44,481 bases of DNA from Nitrospinota bacterium (lineage in GTDB: Bacteria; Nitrospinota_A; UBA7883; JACRGQ01): positions 1 to 44,481 of the forward strand of contig JAOUMJ010000023.1 of assembly GCA_029881495.1 (NCBI GenBank). The letters are read 5' to 3'. The position numbers were made by a program, and so were the translations under genes. Shown piece after piece: positions 17,599-24,994 of the stretch (its first letter is position 1; the number at the start of each line of letters is the position of its first letter). The notes below the pieces were generated by a model. That model ran no database searches. It worked only from the letters and a program-made list of their open reading frames with translations, and was not told where the DNA came from.

Positions 17599-18120
17599 AG
17601 GGTGCCCCGTTTATAAGAATTTGTCCGAATACGCCGGATTAACCGCCCAACTTATATTTAGTGGACATGAGCACAATTTCGGAACCATTAAAGGTGAAAA
17701 ATGCGGAAATGCAGATCCAGCCCACGCAGGGAGTTGGAACGCAGAACCAAACATCCTGAAACATGCAAACGGCAAGACGAAGGGGCTTGTTAGCGTCCTG
17801 GACATATGTAGAATTTCACTAGCGAATTGCGTTACTCCACTAAAACGCCTATCCCTCATAAGTGATTTCCTTTAAAAAACATGTTAAATTATAATGCAAT
17901 ATCAAATGCAAAACAATCTTCATGATGCAAATCTGCACTCTGTAGATAGATTGTTACATGGTTCGTCGTCCACAACATAGCCTTTTTGCTACGCATTGAT
18001 CATGGGTCAACAAATAAGGTCAAATATTTGATTTTAGCGGATGCTATTCAAAAAAAGAATCCCATGGATTATACTTACCGCAACTTATTACATTGGAATT
18101 TTTACATTGGCGGTGGATGA
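17599..18120. other. Gene-free divergent intergenic region with palindromes
   Basis: 522 bases between the divergent histidine kinase and yicC. No convincing coding frame. The yicC-proximal half is AT-rich and holds a TATAAT (17890-17895), a nested inverted repeat (17912-17955), a perfect palindrome TCAAATATTTGA (18020-18031) and two GGTCAA direct repeats (18005-18010, 18018-18023). The kinase-proximal 250 bases are less AT-rich, with no recognised riboswitch; they would be a long 5' leader of the kinase or hold a small RNA. Confidence 0.6.
17912..17955. repeat. Nested inverted repeat around a TGCAAATCTGCA near-palindrome
   Basis: AACAATCT (17912-17919) and its exact complement AGATTGTT (17948-17955) flank TGCAAATCTGCA (17926-17937), a one-mismatch palindrome. 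The two are nearly concentric (centres 17933.5 and 17931.5). This may be an operator with two dimer sites or a transcript stem-loop. Confidence 0.45.
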
Positions 18121-18999
18121 ATGATACTGAGCATGACCGGTTTTGCCCGGACTGAATCGGAAAATGAAAAACTGAAATGCGTCGTTGAGATACGATCCGT
18201 AAACCACCGGTTTCTGGATATCTCCGTTCGCCTCCCTTCGAAAAGTTTTGAGCATATAAAGGCTATCAAGGATCTCGTTTCGGCAAAGATATCCCGCGGT
18301 TCGGTGGAGATCACAGTTTCGCTGGGGGAGAGTGAAAACAACCAGAAAAGGCTGGTCATTGATGAGAACCTGGTAACGCAATACATGGCTGGAGCCAAAT
18401 CGATAGTTTCGAAATTCCAGGTTTACGGCGAAATCGATCTGCCGACACTTTTTTCCATGAAAGACATATTCAAATACGAAGAGACGGAAGATGACGCCGA
18501 AGGACGATGGCAGCTTATCCAGAAAACCGTCAACGGCGCTCTTGAAAAACTGGTCGAGATGAGGCGGGTCGAAGGTGATGCCTTGGAAAAGGATATACTT
18601 TCACAACTCGACATAATCGAAAAATGCGCCGAATCGATAATCAAAACAAAAGACATCCAAAAAAAGGAGGTCACTGAAAAGCTGAGGGCGCGCCTCGAAG
18701 AACTTTTCGCCGACTTCAAGGCCGACGAACAGAGGGTCATTACCGAAGCCGCCATACTTGCCGACCGCTCCGACATCAGTGAAGAGATCATACGGCTGAG
18801 ATCACACATCGACCAGACAAGAGAACTTGTGAAAAACCACGGGCCAAACGGCAGGAAACTTGAGTTCATCCTTCAGGAGATGAACAGGGAGACCAATACG
18901 GTCGGTTCGAAAAGCACGCTTTTCAATATAAGCACGGATGTGATCGAGATCAAAAGCTGTCTTGAAAAGATCAGGGAGCAGGCCGCAAACATTGAATAA
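18121..18999 (+). CDS. yicC: YicC family endoribonuclease-like protein
   Basis: The YicC/YloC family includes endoribonucleases acting on some small RNAs and mRNAs in other bacteria. The 292 residues carry the N-terminal signature SMTGFAR and VEIRSVNHRFLDISVRLPS, central ISRGSVEITVSL, and the C-terminal DUF1732 block ending GPNGRKLEFILQEMNRETNT and STDVIEIKSCLEKIREQAANIE. These segments match the family in order and spacing. The ATG at 18121 is preceded by GGCGGTGG. Gmk follows 21 bases later, the usual yicC-gmk pairing, so the two are likely co-transcribed. Identification is firm; the substrate in this organism is unknown. Confidence 0.94.
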   Translation: MILSMTGFARTESENEKLKCVVEIRSVNHRFLDISVRLPSKSFEHIKAIKDLVSAKISRGSVEITVSLGESENNQKRLVIDENLVTQYMAGAKSIVSKFQVYGEIDLPTLFSMKDIFKYEETEDDAEGRWQLIQKTVNGALEKLVEMRRVEGDALEKDILSQLDIIEKCAESIIKTKDIQKKEVTEKLRARLEELFADFKADEQRVITEAAILADRSDISEEIIRLRSHIDQTRELVKNHGPNGRKLEFILQEMNRETNTVGSKSTLFNISTDVIEIKSCLEKIREQAANIE

Positions 19000-19020
19000 T
19001 CTAAAAGCGGAAATCACAGT

Positions 19021-19674
19021 ATGACTACAAACTGGAATCCCGGATGCGGAATCCTGTTTGTGCTATCAGCCCCGTCCGGCGCTGGCAAGACCACTCTTGC
19101 CCAATACCTTGTAAAGCATATCCCGGACATGAAACAGTCGATTTCGTACACAACCCGCCCCATGCGGGATGGTGAAGTGCAGGATATTGATTATCATTTT
19201 ATTGATCAATCGTTGTTCGAGCAGATGATAACCGACAACTCATTCGCTGAATACGCGAAGGTGCACGATTTTTATTATGGTACCTCCTACAAATCAATTT
19301 CCGACGCTAAAAAAAGGAAAAAGGATCTTCTTCTTGTCATTGATGTTCAGGGTGCGGAAAAGATCCACAACAGCGGCCTCAGCAATGTCGTTTCCATTTT
19401 CCTCCTCCCTCCATCAATCGAGGTTTTGAGGCAGAGACTGGAAAGCAGGGGGACCGATACGGCGGAACGGATAAACAAACGGATCGAAACGGCAAAAAAA
19501 GAGATAGAAGAGTGCAGAAAATATGATTACATTATCGTGAACGATGATCTTGAAACGACAGAAAAGGAAATATCGGGGATCGTGAGGGCGGAGAGATCCA
19601 AGCCGGAAAGGAAAAATCCAAAATTTCCTGATTTTTCGATACCGCCGCCAACAAAAGGAAGGAATCAGCAATGA
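19021..19674 (+). CDS. gmk: Guanylate kinase
   Basis: Phosphorylates GMP to GDP in purine nucleotide synthesis. 217 residues, about 10 longer than typical. The P-loop is SAPSGAGKTTL (residues of about 17-27) and the GMP-binding region reads SISYTTRPMRDGEVQDIDYHF. VIDVQGAEKI and IFLLPPSIEVLRQRL complete the family pattern. The C-terminal tail (ERSKPERKNPKFPDFSIPP) is extra and basic/proline-rich. The ATG at 19021 begins 21 bases after yicC; the stop overlaps the folD ATG (ATGA). rpoZ, often next in this locus, is absent here. Confidence 0.95.
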   Translation: MTTNWNPGCGILFVLSAPSGAGKTTLAQYLVKHIPDMKQSISYTTRPMRDGEVQDIDYHFIDQSLFEQMITDNSFAEYAKVHDFYYGTSYKSISDAKKRKKDLLLVIDVQGAEKIHNSGLSNVVSIFLLPPSIEVLRQRLESRGTDTAERINKRIETAKKEIEECRKYDYIIVNDDLETTEKEISGIVRAERSKPERKNPKFPDFSIPPPTKGRNQQ

Positions 19675-20519
19675 GCGCAAAAATAATCGACGGAAAAGAG
19701 ATCGCCCAACAGATAAGAAGTGAGGTAAAGAACGAGGTGAGCAAACTCATCGAGGGGGGCGGACGCGCGCCTGCGCTCGCAGTGGTGCTGGTTGGTAACG
19801 ACCCAGCTTCGGAGATATACGTAAAAAACAAAAAAAAGGCGTGCCACAGCACCGGAATCACGTCGATCGAACACAAACTTAGCGAAGATATCCCTGAAAA
19901 AGACCTGGTTGCACTGATCGACCGGCTGAACAAGGATCCTGAAATAGACGGCATACTGGTTCAGTTGCCGTTGCCGGGGAAACTTCATGAGAACATGATA
20001 ATAGAACGGATCGACCCGAAAAAAGATGTCGACGGATTCCACCCCGTGAGCGTTGGACGACTGGTGGCCAACACGAAAGGGCTTAGGCCATGCACACCCG
20101 CAGGCATAATCGAACTGCTGAAACGGATAAATGTCGACCTCGTGGGGAAAAAGGCTGTCGTCCTCGGACGCTCAAATATCGTCGGCAAGCCTACGGCAAC
20201 CCTTCTCCTCCACGAAAGCTGTACAACAACAGTCGCCCACTCCAAAACAAAGCACCTAAAAGAGCTGTGCCAGAGGGCCGATATAATCATCGCCGCGATA
20301 GGTAAGCCGAAATTCGTGACAGCTGACATGGTTAAAGAGGGGGCGATAGTTATTGATGTCGGCGTAAACCGGACAGAAGAGGGGATCTTTGGCGATACCG
20401 ATTTCGCAAACGTGAAACAGGTCGCCGGCTATATTACTCCGGTGCCCGGGGGGGTTGGCCCAATGACGATCGCAATGCTCATGGTAAATACCCTGGAAGC
20501 CTATAAGCTGAACAGATAA
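19671..20519 (+). CDS. folD: FolD bifunctional methylenetetrahydrofolate dehydrogenase/cyclohydrolase
   Basis: Interconverts 5,10-methylene-THF and 10-formyl-THF through methenyl-THF, supplying one-carbon units for purines and fMet. 282 residues, normal length. Visible motifs are YVKNKKKACHSTGI with the catalytic Lys, DGILVQLPLP, DPKKDVDGFHP, the dinucleotide-binding VVLGRSNIVGKP, and the C-terminal TPVPGGVGPMTIAML. It overlaps gmk by 4 bases (ATGA), so translation is probably coupled; purine metabolism is the shared theme. No terminator hairpin was found after it. Confidence 0.96.
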   Translation: MSAKIIDGKEIAQQIRSEVKNEVSKLIEGGGRAPALAVVLVGNDPASEIYVKNKKKACHSTGITSIEHKLSEDIPEKDLVALIDRLNKDPEIDGILVQLPLPGKLHENMIIERIDPKKDVDGFHPVSVGRLVANTKGLRPCTPAGIIELLKRINVDLVGKKAVVLGRSNIVGKPTATLLLHESCTTTVAHSKTKHLKELCQRADIIIAAIGKPKFVTADMVKEGAIVIDVGVNRTEEGIFGDTDFANVKQVAGYITPVPGGVGPMTIAMLMVNTLEAYKLNR

Positions 20520-20677
20520 GCGTAGTAGATATTTTTGCCCTTTTCCCGCTAATACTGGGGAAATACCCTGTCTAATATGTTTACACAATCTTTACTTTTT
20601 ATTTCTTGGCCGAAAGGTGTAAAATGTATTGTATAGATACATTATTAACATTAGGAAAATTGGAGAATAGTAATGCC

Positions 20678-20833
20678 ATGAAAGACTTTGATGTGTTTTT
20701 AGAGGGAATGGATAAAACTTCTTCCTCAACTCTGGAATGGGTTTTACTTGTCGGATTTTTCCTGGTCCTTTTTATTGCATTAAAACTGGTCCAGCGGTCG
20801 AACAAGAAAGCTGAAGAAAACTCCAACGATTAA
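20678..20833 (+). CDS. Small single-pass membrane protein, function unknown
   Basis: About 51 residues if the ATG at 20678 is used. A soluble, acidic N-terminus (KDFDVFLEGMDKTSSS) leads into one strong hydrophobic segment (WVLLVGFFLVLFIALKLV) and a charged tail (QRSNKKAEENSND). The frame is open further upstream to a TTG at 20606, but that start has no ribosome-binding site. GGAG lies 12 bases before 20678, which is long. AATGTAT and ATACATT (20623-20629, 20637-20643) form an inverted repeat just upstream. It stands alone, 158 bases after folD and convergent with the lipid-kinase gene. Coding status is plausible, not certain. Confidence 0.5.
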   Translation: MKDFDVFLEGMDKTSSSTLEWVLLVGFFLVLFIALKLVQRSNKKAEENSND

Positions 20834-20911
20834 ACTGATACCTTAAATTTCCCGCCCCACACGCGAGAATTACTTGATCTTACTGCATAATTTCTTGACA
20901 TACCGCCATGT

Positions 20912-21829
20912 CTACTTCATCGGGAAGCATACGTTTAGCGCTTTCGGCAGAAGGTCTATCATCATATCGGTCGAGCCGTAGAGCTCTCCATCGATCTCGG
21001 AACCCAATGGTTTTGGAGCGCGCAACTCCAGCCTCTTTGCTGAATATTTACTAATCCCCCTCACGGAGAGGTAGTTTCCCGTGAAAAGTTTCCCCAGGCT
21101 GTAAAGCATGTAAAACGGGTTGCTCTTCTCAATAACCGTTATCTCGAACCTTCCATCGTCCAGCGCAACGTTCAGGCCGAAATTCATCCCGTTCCCGGCA
21201 TAACTCCCCTTCGAGACCGTTACTGCCAGAACTTCCCGCCTTACGGTCTCTTTGTCCATGACTATCTCGACCTCCTTTGGATGAGCCTCGAAGAGACCGA
21301 TCATTGTCGGAAGGATATATCTCAGATTGATGTGGATGAGGTCGCTTGCTTTCTCCTTTTTTTCAACTATCTCGGCGGTAAGTCCTATACTTGCCATATT
21401 CACAAAATACTGCCCGGCCATAGCGTGGTCGCCATAACTTGCATACCCGACGTCAACCGCCCGCACCTCCGAATCGGCGACAAGCTCCATCCAGTTCCTG
21501 GTATTTTTATATTTTGTAATTGAAGAGTAGTAATCCCAACCGCTCCCTTCCCTCGTAACCACAAGGCTGGCCCCGCTGTTTATCGGTTTCCCGTTTTCGA
21601 AAAATCCGTTTACCACCGCATTGACGGTTCCGTCTCCGCCAACCGCGATGATCCGATTAAAACCTTCCTTTAGAGATTCCCTTGTGAGCCTTATTGCATC
21701 ATCGCGTCCTTCCGGCAGAACATATTCAAAGGAGCCGATAGCGGATTGGAAATATTTCTCCATATCCAGTATTCGGCGATTCCCGATTTTCCTCCCCGAA
21801 TGCCTGTTGATGATAAACCTGTATCTCAC
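20912..21829 (-). CDS. Diacylglycerol/lipid kinase family protein (YegS/BmrU type)
   Basis: The family transfers phosphate from ATP to lipids such as diacylglycerol or phosphatidylglycerol. 305 residues. The start RYRFIINRHSG matches the family opening (I-x-N-P/R-x-S-G). The nucleotide loop is IIAVGGDGTVNAVVNGF. The later parts show VDVGYASYG, YFVNMASIGLTAEI, LDDGRFEI and EIDGELYG, all in order. One oddity is that the block usually written GTGNDFAR appears as REGSGWDYYSS, with Trp in the Asn place. GTG at 21829 has a good site, GGAGGGAAG. It is a single-gene unit convergent with the small membrane protein. Substrate is unknown. Confidence 0.85.
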   Translation of the reverse strand: MRYRFIINRHSGRKIGNRRILDMEKYFQSAIGSFEYVLPEGRDDAIRLTRESLKEGFNRIIAVGGDGTVNAVVNGFFENGKPINSGASLVVTREGSGWDYYSSITKYKNTRNWMELVADSEVRAVDVGYASYGDHAMAGQYFVNMASIGLTAEIVEKKEKASDLIHINLRYILPTMIGLFEAHPKEVEIVMDKETVRREVLAVTVSKGSYAGNGMNFGLNVALDDGRFEITVIEKSNPFYMLYSLGKLFTGNYLSVRGISKYSAKRLELRAPKPLGSEIDGELYGSTDMMIDLLPKALNVCFPMK

Positions 21830-22015
21830 CTTCCCTCCAGAATTAAGAAGAATCTACCATTTGCATGCAGGCTTTTCAGGAAATTTTTGCCGCGCCGGAT
21901 TCGCCACCCCGGATTTTTGCGATCATAAAAAAACACTAATGCCAATTCCCAATTTTCCGATAAATAGGGAGAGAGTAATTTGCACCAGAAATGCAATTCT
22001 TTAGTAGGAGTAATG

Positions 22016-22204
22016 ATGATAAAAACTGCCGAAAGAAATGGAAACAGAGTATCAGGATATTCATCGGTATTCAGCGTGAAGCATCTCACGATAGAACCTG
22101 ACAGAGACGAAAAAGGAGAGGAAAGTCTTGGCGAGTTCGCCTCCTATGCGCTTACCTCTATCCTTACATTTGTATTGTTGATCGCCTATATGGAGTGGTT
22201 ATAG
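22016..22204 (+). CDS. Small C-terminally anchored membrane protein, function unknown
   Basis: 62 residues from the ATG at 22016, chosen because AGGAG lies 5 bases upstream. The ATG just before it, at 22013, would be too close to that site. The N-terminal 38 residues are polar (KTAERNGNRVSGYSS, then EPDRDEKGEESLGE). A single hydrophobic segment, YALTSILTFVLLIAYMEWL, ends the protein, so it looks like a tail-anchored protein. A perfect 13-bp intrinsic terminator follows 33 bases after the stop, which supports a real one-gene transcription unit. No family recognised. It is convergent with gatB. Confidence 0.6.
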   Translation: MIKTAERNGNRVSGYSSVFSVKHLTIEPDRDEKGEESLGEFASYALTSILTFVLLIAYMEWL

Positions 22205-22236
22205 AGGATACCCCCTCCCCTCTTTAACGCTCTCTC

Positions 22237-22274
22237 CAGAAAAAGCCGCTGCCTCCCCTCGGCGGCTTTTTCTG
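22237..22274 (+). terminator. Intrinsic terminator after the small membrane protein gene
   Basis: CAGAAAAAGCCGC (22237-22249) pairs perfectly with GCGGCTTTTTCTG (22262-22274) across a 12-base loop. On the plus strand a GC-rich stem top runs into TTTTTCTG. The A run on the other side means it could also work for minus-strand transcription. Confidence 0.8.
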
Positions 22275-22616
22275 CATGAACACTGCCTGACGAAGCCCTA
22301 TCCCTGAACAAAAAGAACCTCCATTGTCCACGTGCGGAGGTATTAAACGAGCTGACGTTCATTGTTGCGGGAATGCATGGGGCAAACCTCTCAAAAAGCG
22401 GAACGGCGCCCCTGTGCGCCTTTTTGCCCCGGGGAACAGGGATTCGAGGCAAACGTCGTTCCAAGCGTTCCAAATCCCCGCTGGTCGCAGGAGACTGAGC
22501 GATTAATAGATGCCGGAGATCGCGTTCCTGCACTTCCATACAACGGGTACGCAAAACAAGTTGGATACCTGTACATCTGAGATTGCGGACATTAGAGAAG
22601 CCCGGTGGGGAGATAT
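22275..22616. other. Gene-free stretch with hairpins; possible small RNA
   Basis: 342 bases between two convergent genes. No convincing protein frame. A short hairpin ACCTCC...GGAGGT lies at 22318-22341. A second terminator-like hairpin lies at 22392-22426. The interval between the first terminator (ending 22274) and the second (22405-22425) could hold a short transcript of about 100-150 bases. I compared it by eye with 6S RNA, SRP RNA, RNase P RNA and tmRNA and saw no match. Confidence 0.45.
22392..22426 (+). terminator. Second hairpin terminator in the gatB/small-gene interval
   Basis: GGCGC (22405-22409) and GCGCC (22416-22420) enclose CCCTGT and are followed by TTTTTG, an intrinsic terminator pattern on the plus strand. 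An upstream CAAAAAG (22392-22398) can pair with CTTTTTG (22420-22426), so the hairpin could work in both directions, for example for gatB read-through on the minus strand. Confidence 0.6.
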
Positions 22617-24056
22617 CTAGCCGGAGAGCTTTTTCTTCAGCAGGTCGTTTACTATTCCGGGGTTTGCCTTCCCTTTGCTCTCCTTCATGACCTGGCCGAC
22701 AAAGAAGCCGAGCAGTTGCTCCTTCCCTCCGCGGTACTGTTCCAGCTGTTTTGGATTCGCCGCTATTACGCTATCGACTATTTTCTCGATCGCCCCCGAG
22801 TCTGAAACCTGCACCAGACCCTTCTCCTCGATGATCGCCTTCGGATTCTTCCCGCTCAATTCCATCTCGGCAAAAACAGTCTTTGCTATCTTGCCCGAAA
22901 TCGTACCGTCCTTTATCAGCGCCAGCATCTCGGCAAGCATTCCGGCCTTAACCGGGCATTCGGCAAGCGGGATATTCTTCTCTTTCAATATCCTCAGCAC
23001 GTCGGTCATTATCCAGTTTGAGGCCGCTTTAGCGTCGGCGCCCCCTTTGACAACCTCTTCGAAGTAATCGGCTGTCTCCCGCTCGGCTGTGAGCACCTCC
23101 GCATCGTAGGGGGGTATACCGTAATCCTTTACGAACCTCTCCCGCTTGGCATCCGGCAGTTCAGGCAGGCCTTTTCTTACCTCCCCTATCCAATCCTGGC
23201 TTATCCGCAGTGGAACCAGGTCGGGATCCGGGAAATAGCGGTAGTCGTTTGCCTCTTCCTTGCTTCTCATCGAGATGGTTATTCCCTTGTCGGAATCGAA
23301 AAGCCGGGTCTCCTGAACTATCCGCCCGCCATCCTCGAGTATCTCTTTCTGTCTTTCGATCTCGTATTCCGCGGCGCGCTGAAGAAAGCGGAAAGAGTTC
23401 ATATTCTTCACCTCCACCTTGGTGCCAAACTCCTTTTGCCCCTTGGGGCGGATGGAGAGGTTCAGGTCGGCGCGAAGGGAGCCCTCTTCCATATTGCAGT
23501 CGCTGACATTGATGTACTGCAGGATGGTTTTCAATTTCGTAAGGTACTGCTTCGCCTCTTCCGAGGAGTTCATGTCCGCCTCGCTCACTATCTCTATCAA
23601 CGGCACCCCTGTCCTGTTCAGGTCGACATAGCTGTGGGCCGGGTCATTGAAATTCTCGCCGTGGATCGATTTGCCGGCATCCTCTTCCATATGAATACGG
23701 TTGATGCGTATCGTTTTAGGCTGGCCATCGATGAATACCTCTATTTTCCCGTTTTGCGCGATCGGTAGCTCGAACTGGGATATCTGATACCCTTTTGGAA
23801 GATCGGGGTAGAAGTAGTTTTTCCTGGCCCAGATAGACATCTCGGCGATACTGCACTCGGTTGCTAGAGCCGCCTGCATCGCCTTGCGTACCACTTCCTT
23901 GTTCAGTACCGGCAATACGCCCGGCATTCCAGCGCATATGGGGCATGTATGGCTGTTCGGCTCGCCGCCGTACTCGGCCGAGCAACCGCAGAAGATCTTA
24001 GACCTTGTATTTAGCTGGGCGTGAACCTCAAGGCCGATAACGACTTCGTATTCCAT
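22617..24056 (-). CDS. gatB: Aspartyl/glutamyl-tRNA(Asn/Gln) amidotransferase subunit B
   Basis: Kinase/tRNA-binding subunit of GatCAB, which converts Glu-tRNA-Gln or Asp-tRNA-Asn to the correctly charged form. 479 residues, normal length. The start [13 protein letters not shown] is diagnostic. The zinc site is formed by CGC and CPICAGMPG. Further blocks are [38 protein letters not shown] and [12 protein letters not shown]. The C-terminal YqeY-like tail ends [16 protein letters not shown]. It lies 23 bases downstream of jag on the same strand; gatA and gatC are not in the window. Ends in a convergent region with terminator-like hairpins. Confidence 0.97.
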   Translation of the reverse strand: MEYEVVIGLEVHAQLNTRSKIFCGCSAEYGGEPNSHTCPICAGMPGVLPVLNKEVVRKAMQAALATECSIAEMSIWARKNYFYPDLPKGYQISQFELPIAQNGKIEVFIDGQPKTIRINRIHMEEDAGKSIHGENFNDPAHSYVDLNRTGVPLIEIVSEADMNSSEEAKQYLTKLKTILQYINVSDCNMEEGSLRADLNLSIRPKGQKEFGTKVEVKNMNSFRFLQRAAEYEIERQKEILEDGGRIVQETRLFDSDKGITISMRSKEEANDYRYFPDPDLVPLRISQDWIGEVRKGLPELPDAKRERFVKDYGIPPYDAEVLTAERETADYFEEVVKGGADAKAASNWIMTDVLRILKEKNIPLAECPVKAGMLAEMLALIKDGTISGKIAKTVFAEMELSGKNPKAIIEEKGLVQVSDSGAIEKIVDSVIAANPKQLEQYRGGKEQLLGFFVGQVMKESKGKANPGIVNDLLKKKLSG

Positions 24057-24079
24057 GACGTCGTATTATAACGTGTCTT

Positions 24080-24988
24080 TCAATTGCCGCCATTCCGTAC
24101 AGGGAAAATCACGATACGGCGGTTGTCATCTCTCCCTTCGGAACGGGTCTCTACTGCCGGATTGTCCTGAAGCGTGAAGTGGATGATCTTGCGTTCGTCG
24201 GTTTTCATCGGGCTTAGCTTCACTTTTTTCCCGGTTTCAAGAGCCTTCTGCGCCGAGCTTATGGCAAGCTCCTTGAGCTTTACTTCACGCCTGTTCCGAT
24301 AGTCTTCGGTGTCTACTATTACGCTCATGAAGGAACCTTTTGTCCTCGTCGCGTAGATTTCCATTATCTTCGTGATCGCGTCGAGGGTCTCCCCTTTTCG
24401 TCCGATAATAAGTCCGCCGGAATCCGACTTGATGTCTATCATTATGTCGCCGTTGTTCTCCTCCGCGTCGACACTCCCTGCAATCTCCATAGCGGCAAGT
24501 ATCCTTTCGAGGAAATCCTTGCACGCTTTCGATGTCTCTGTCTCCGTACCCTGCCCGAATACCTTTGAGGCAGGAGGGTTCTCCATATTCCGTTTAAGGC
24601 TCTTTTTGCGGGGCATCTCGGGAGCTCTATCTCCACCGCCCCCCTTTTTCCTCTTCCGCGGCGGTCTTTCCCTTACCTGCTGAGCGTTCCCTGCAGGCGC
24701 CTGCTCTTTCACCTGGGGCGGCTGTTGCTGTTGCTGACCGCCGCTTCCGATCTTTGCTATCTCCGAGCTCAGGGAAGAGGTTAACGAAGCGATCGATACG
24801 CCTGCGCCTCCAAGGGCTTCATCCTTTATCCTTCCTCGGACCCGGATAACGGTCTTTCCCAGCCCAAAAAGTTTTTTCTTTTCCCCTACCTCTTCGATCT
24901 CTACCTCGGAACGGTGAGCTCCAAGAGACAAGAGCAGTATTTCTACCGCTTCCTCGTAAGTATCGCCGTCAGCTTCTGTCCAATCCAT
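24080..24988 (-). CDS. jag: Jag/KhpB RNA-binding protein (Jag-N, KH and R3H domains)
   Basis: Cytoplasmic RNA-binding protein usually encoded next to yidC. The 302 residues show a Jag-N domain (about 1-55, YEEAVEILLLSLGAHRSEVE and KKKLFGLGKT) and a Gln/Pro/Lys-rich disordered linker (about 85-145) with QQQQQPPQ and PPRKRKKGGGG. A KH domain follows (GGLIIGRKGETLDAITKI) and then an R3H domain near 255-300 (PMKTDERKIIHFTLQDNP). The GRKG loop is intact. It starts 6 bases after the yidC stop, continuing the rpmH-rnpA-yidD-yidC block. In many genomes mnmE/trmE follows; here gatB does. Confidence 0.94.
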   Translation of the reverse strand: MDWTEADGDTYEEAVEILLLSLGAHRSEVEIEEVGEKKKLFGLGKTVIRVRGRIKDEALGGAGVSIASLTSSLSSEIAKIGSGGQQQQQPPQVKEQAPAGNAQQVRERPPRKRKKGGGGDRAPEMPRKKSLKRNMENPPASKVFGQGTETETSKACKDFLERILAAMEIAGSVDAEENNGDIMIDIKSDSGGLIIGRKGETLDAITKIMEIYATRTKGSFMSVIVDTEDYRNRREVKLKELAISSAQKALETGKKVKLSPMKTDERKIIHFTLQDNPAVETRSEGRDDNRRIVIFPVRNGGN

Positions 24989-24994
24989 AATTTC

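Noticed and set aside
17640-17815. Possible cyclic di-GMP (GEMM) riboswitch before the histidine kinase
   Set aside because: Fragments resembling GACGCAAAGCC were seen, but the order, the GNRA-type loop and the flanking stems do not fit on either strand.
17611-17859. 82-aa minus-strand frame upstream of the histidine kinase
   Set aside because: No ribosome-binding site, unusual Phe/Pro/Ser composition, no hydrophobic or domain pattern.
22112-22131. GAGGAAAGTC, as in RNase P RNA
   Set aside because: The rest of the RNase P RNA core (including the ACAGAAA segment) is missing and the bases are within the small membrane-protein frame.
22186-22539. Minus-strand frame of up to 118 residues downstream of gatB
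   Set aside because: No ribosome-binding site, runs through two terminator-like hairpins and overlaps the small tail-anchored gene; no recognisable domain.
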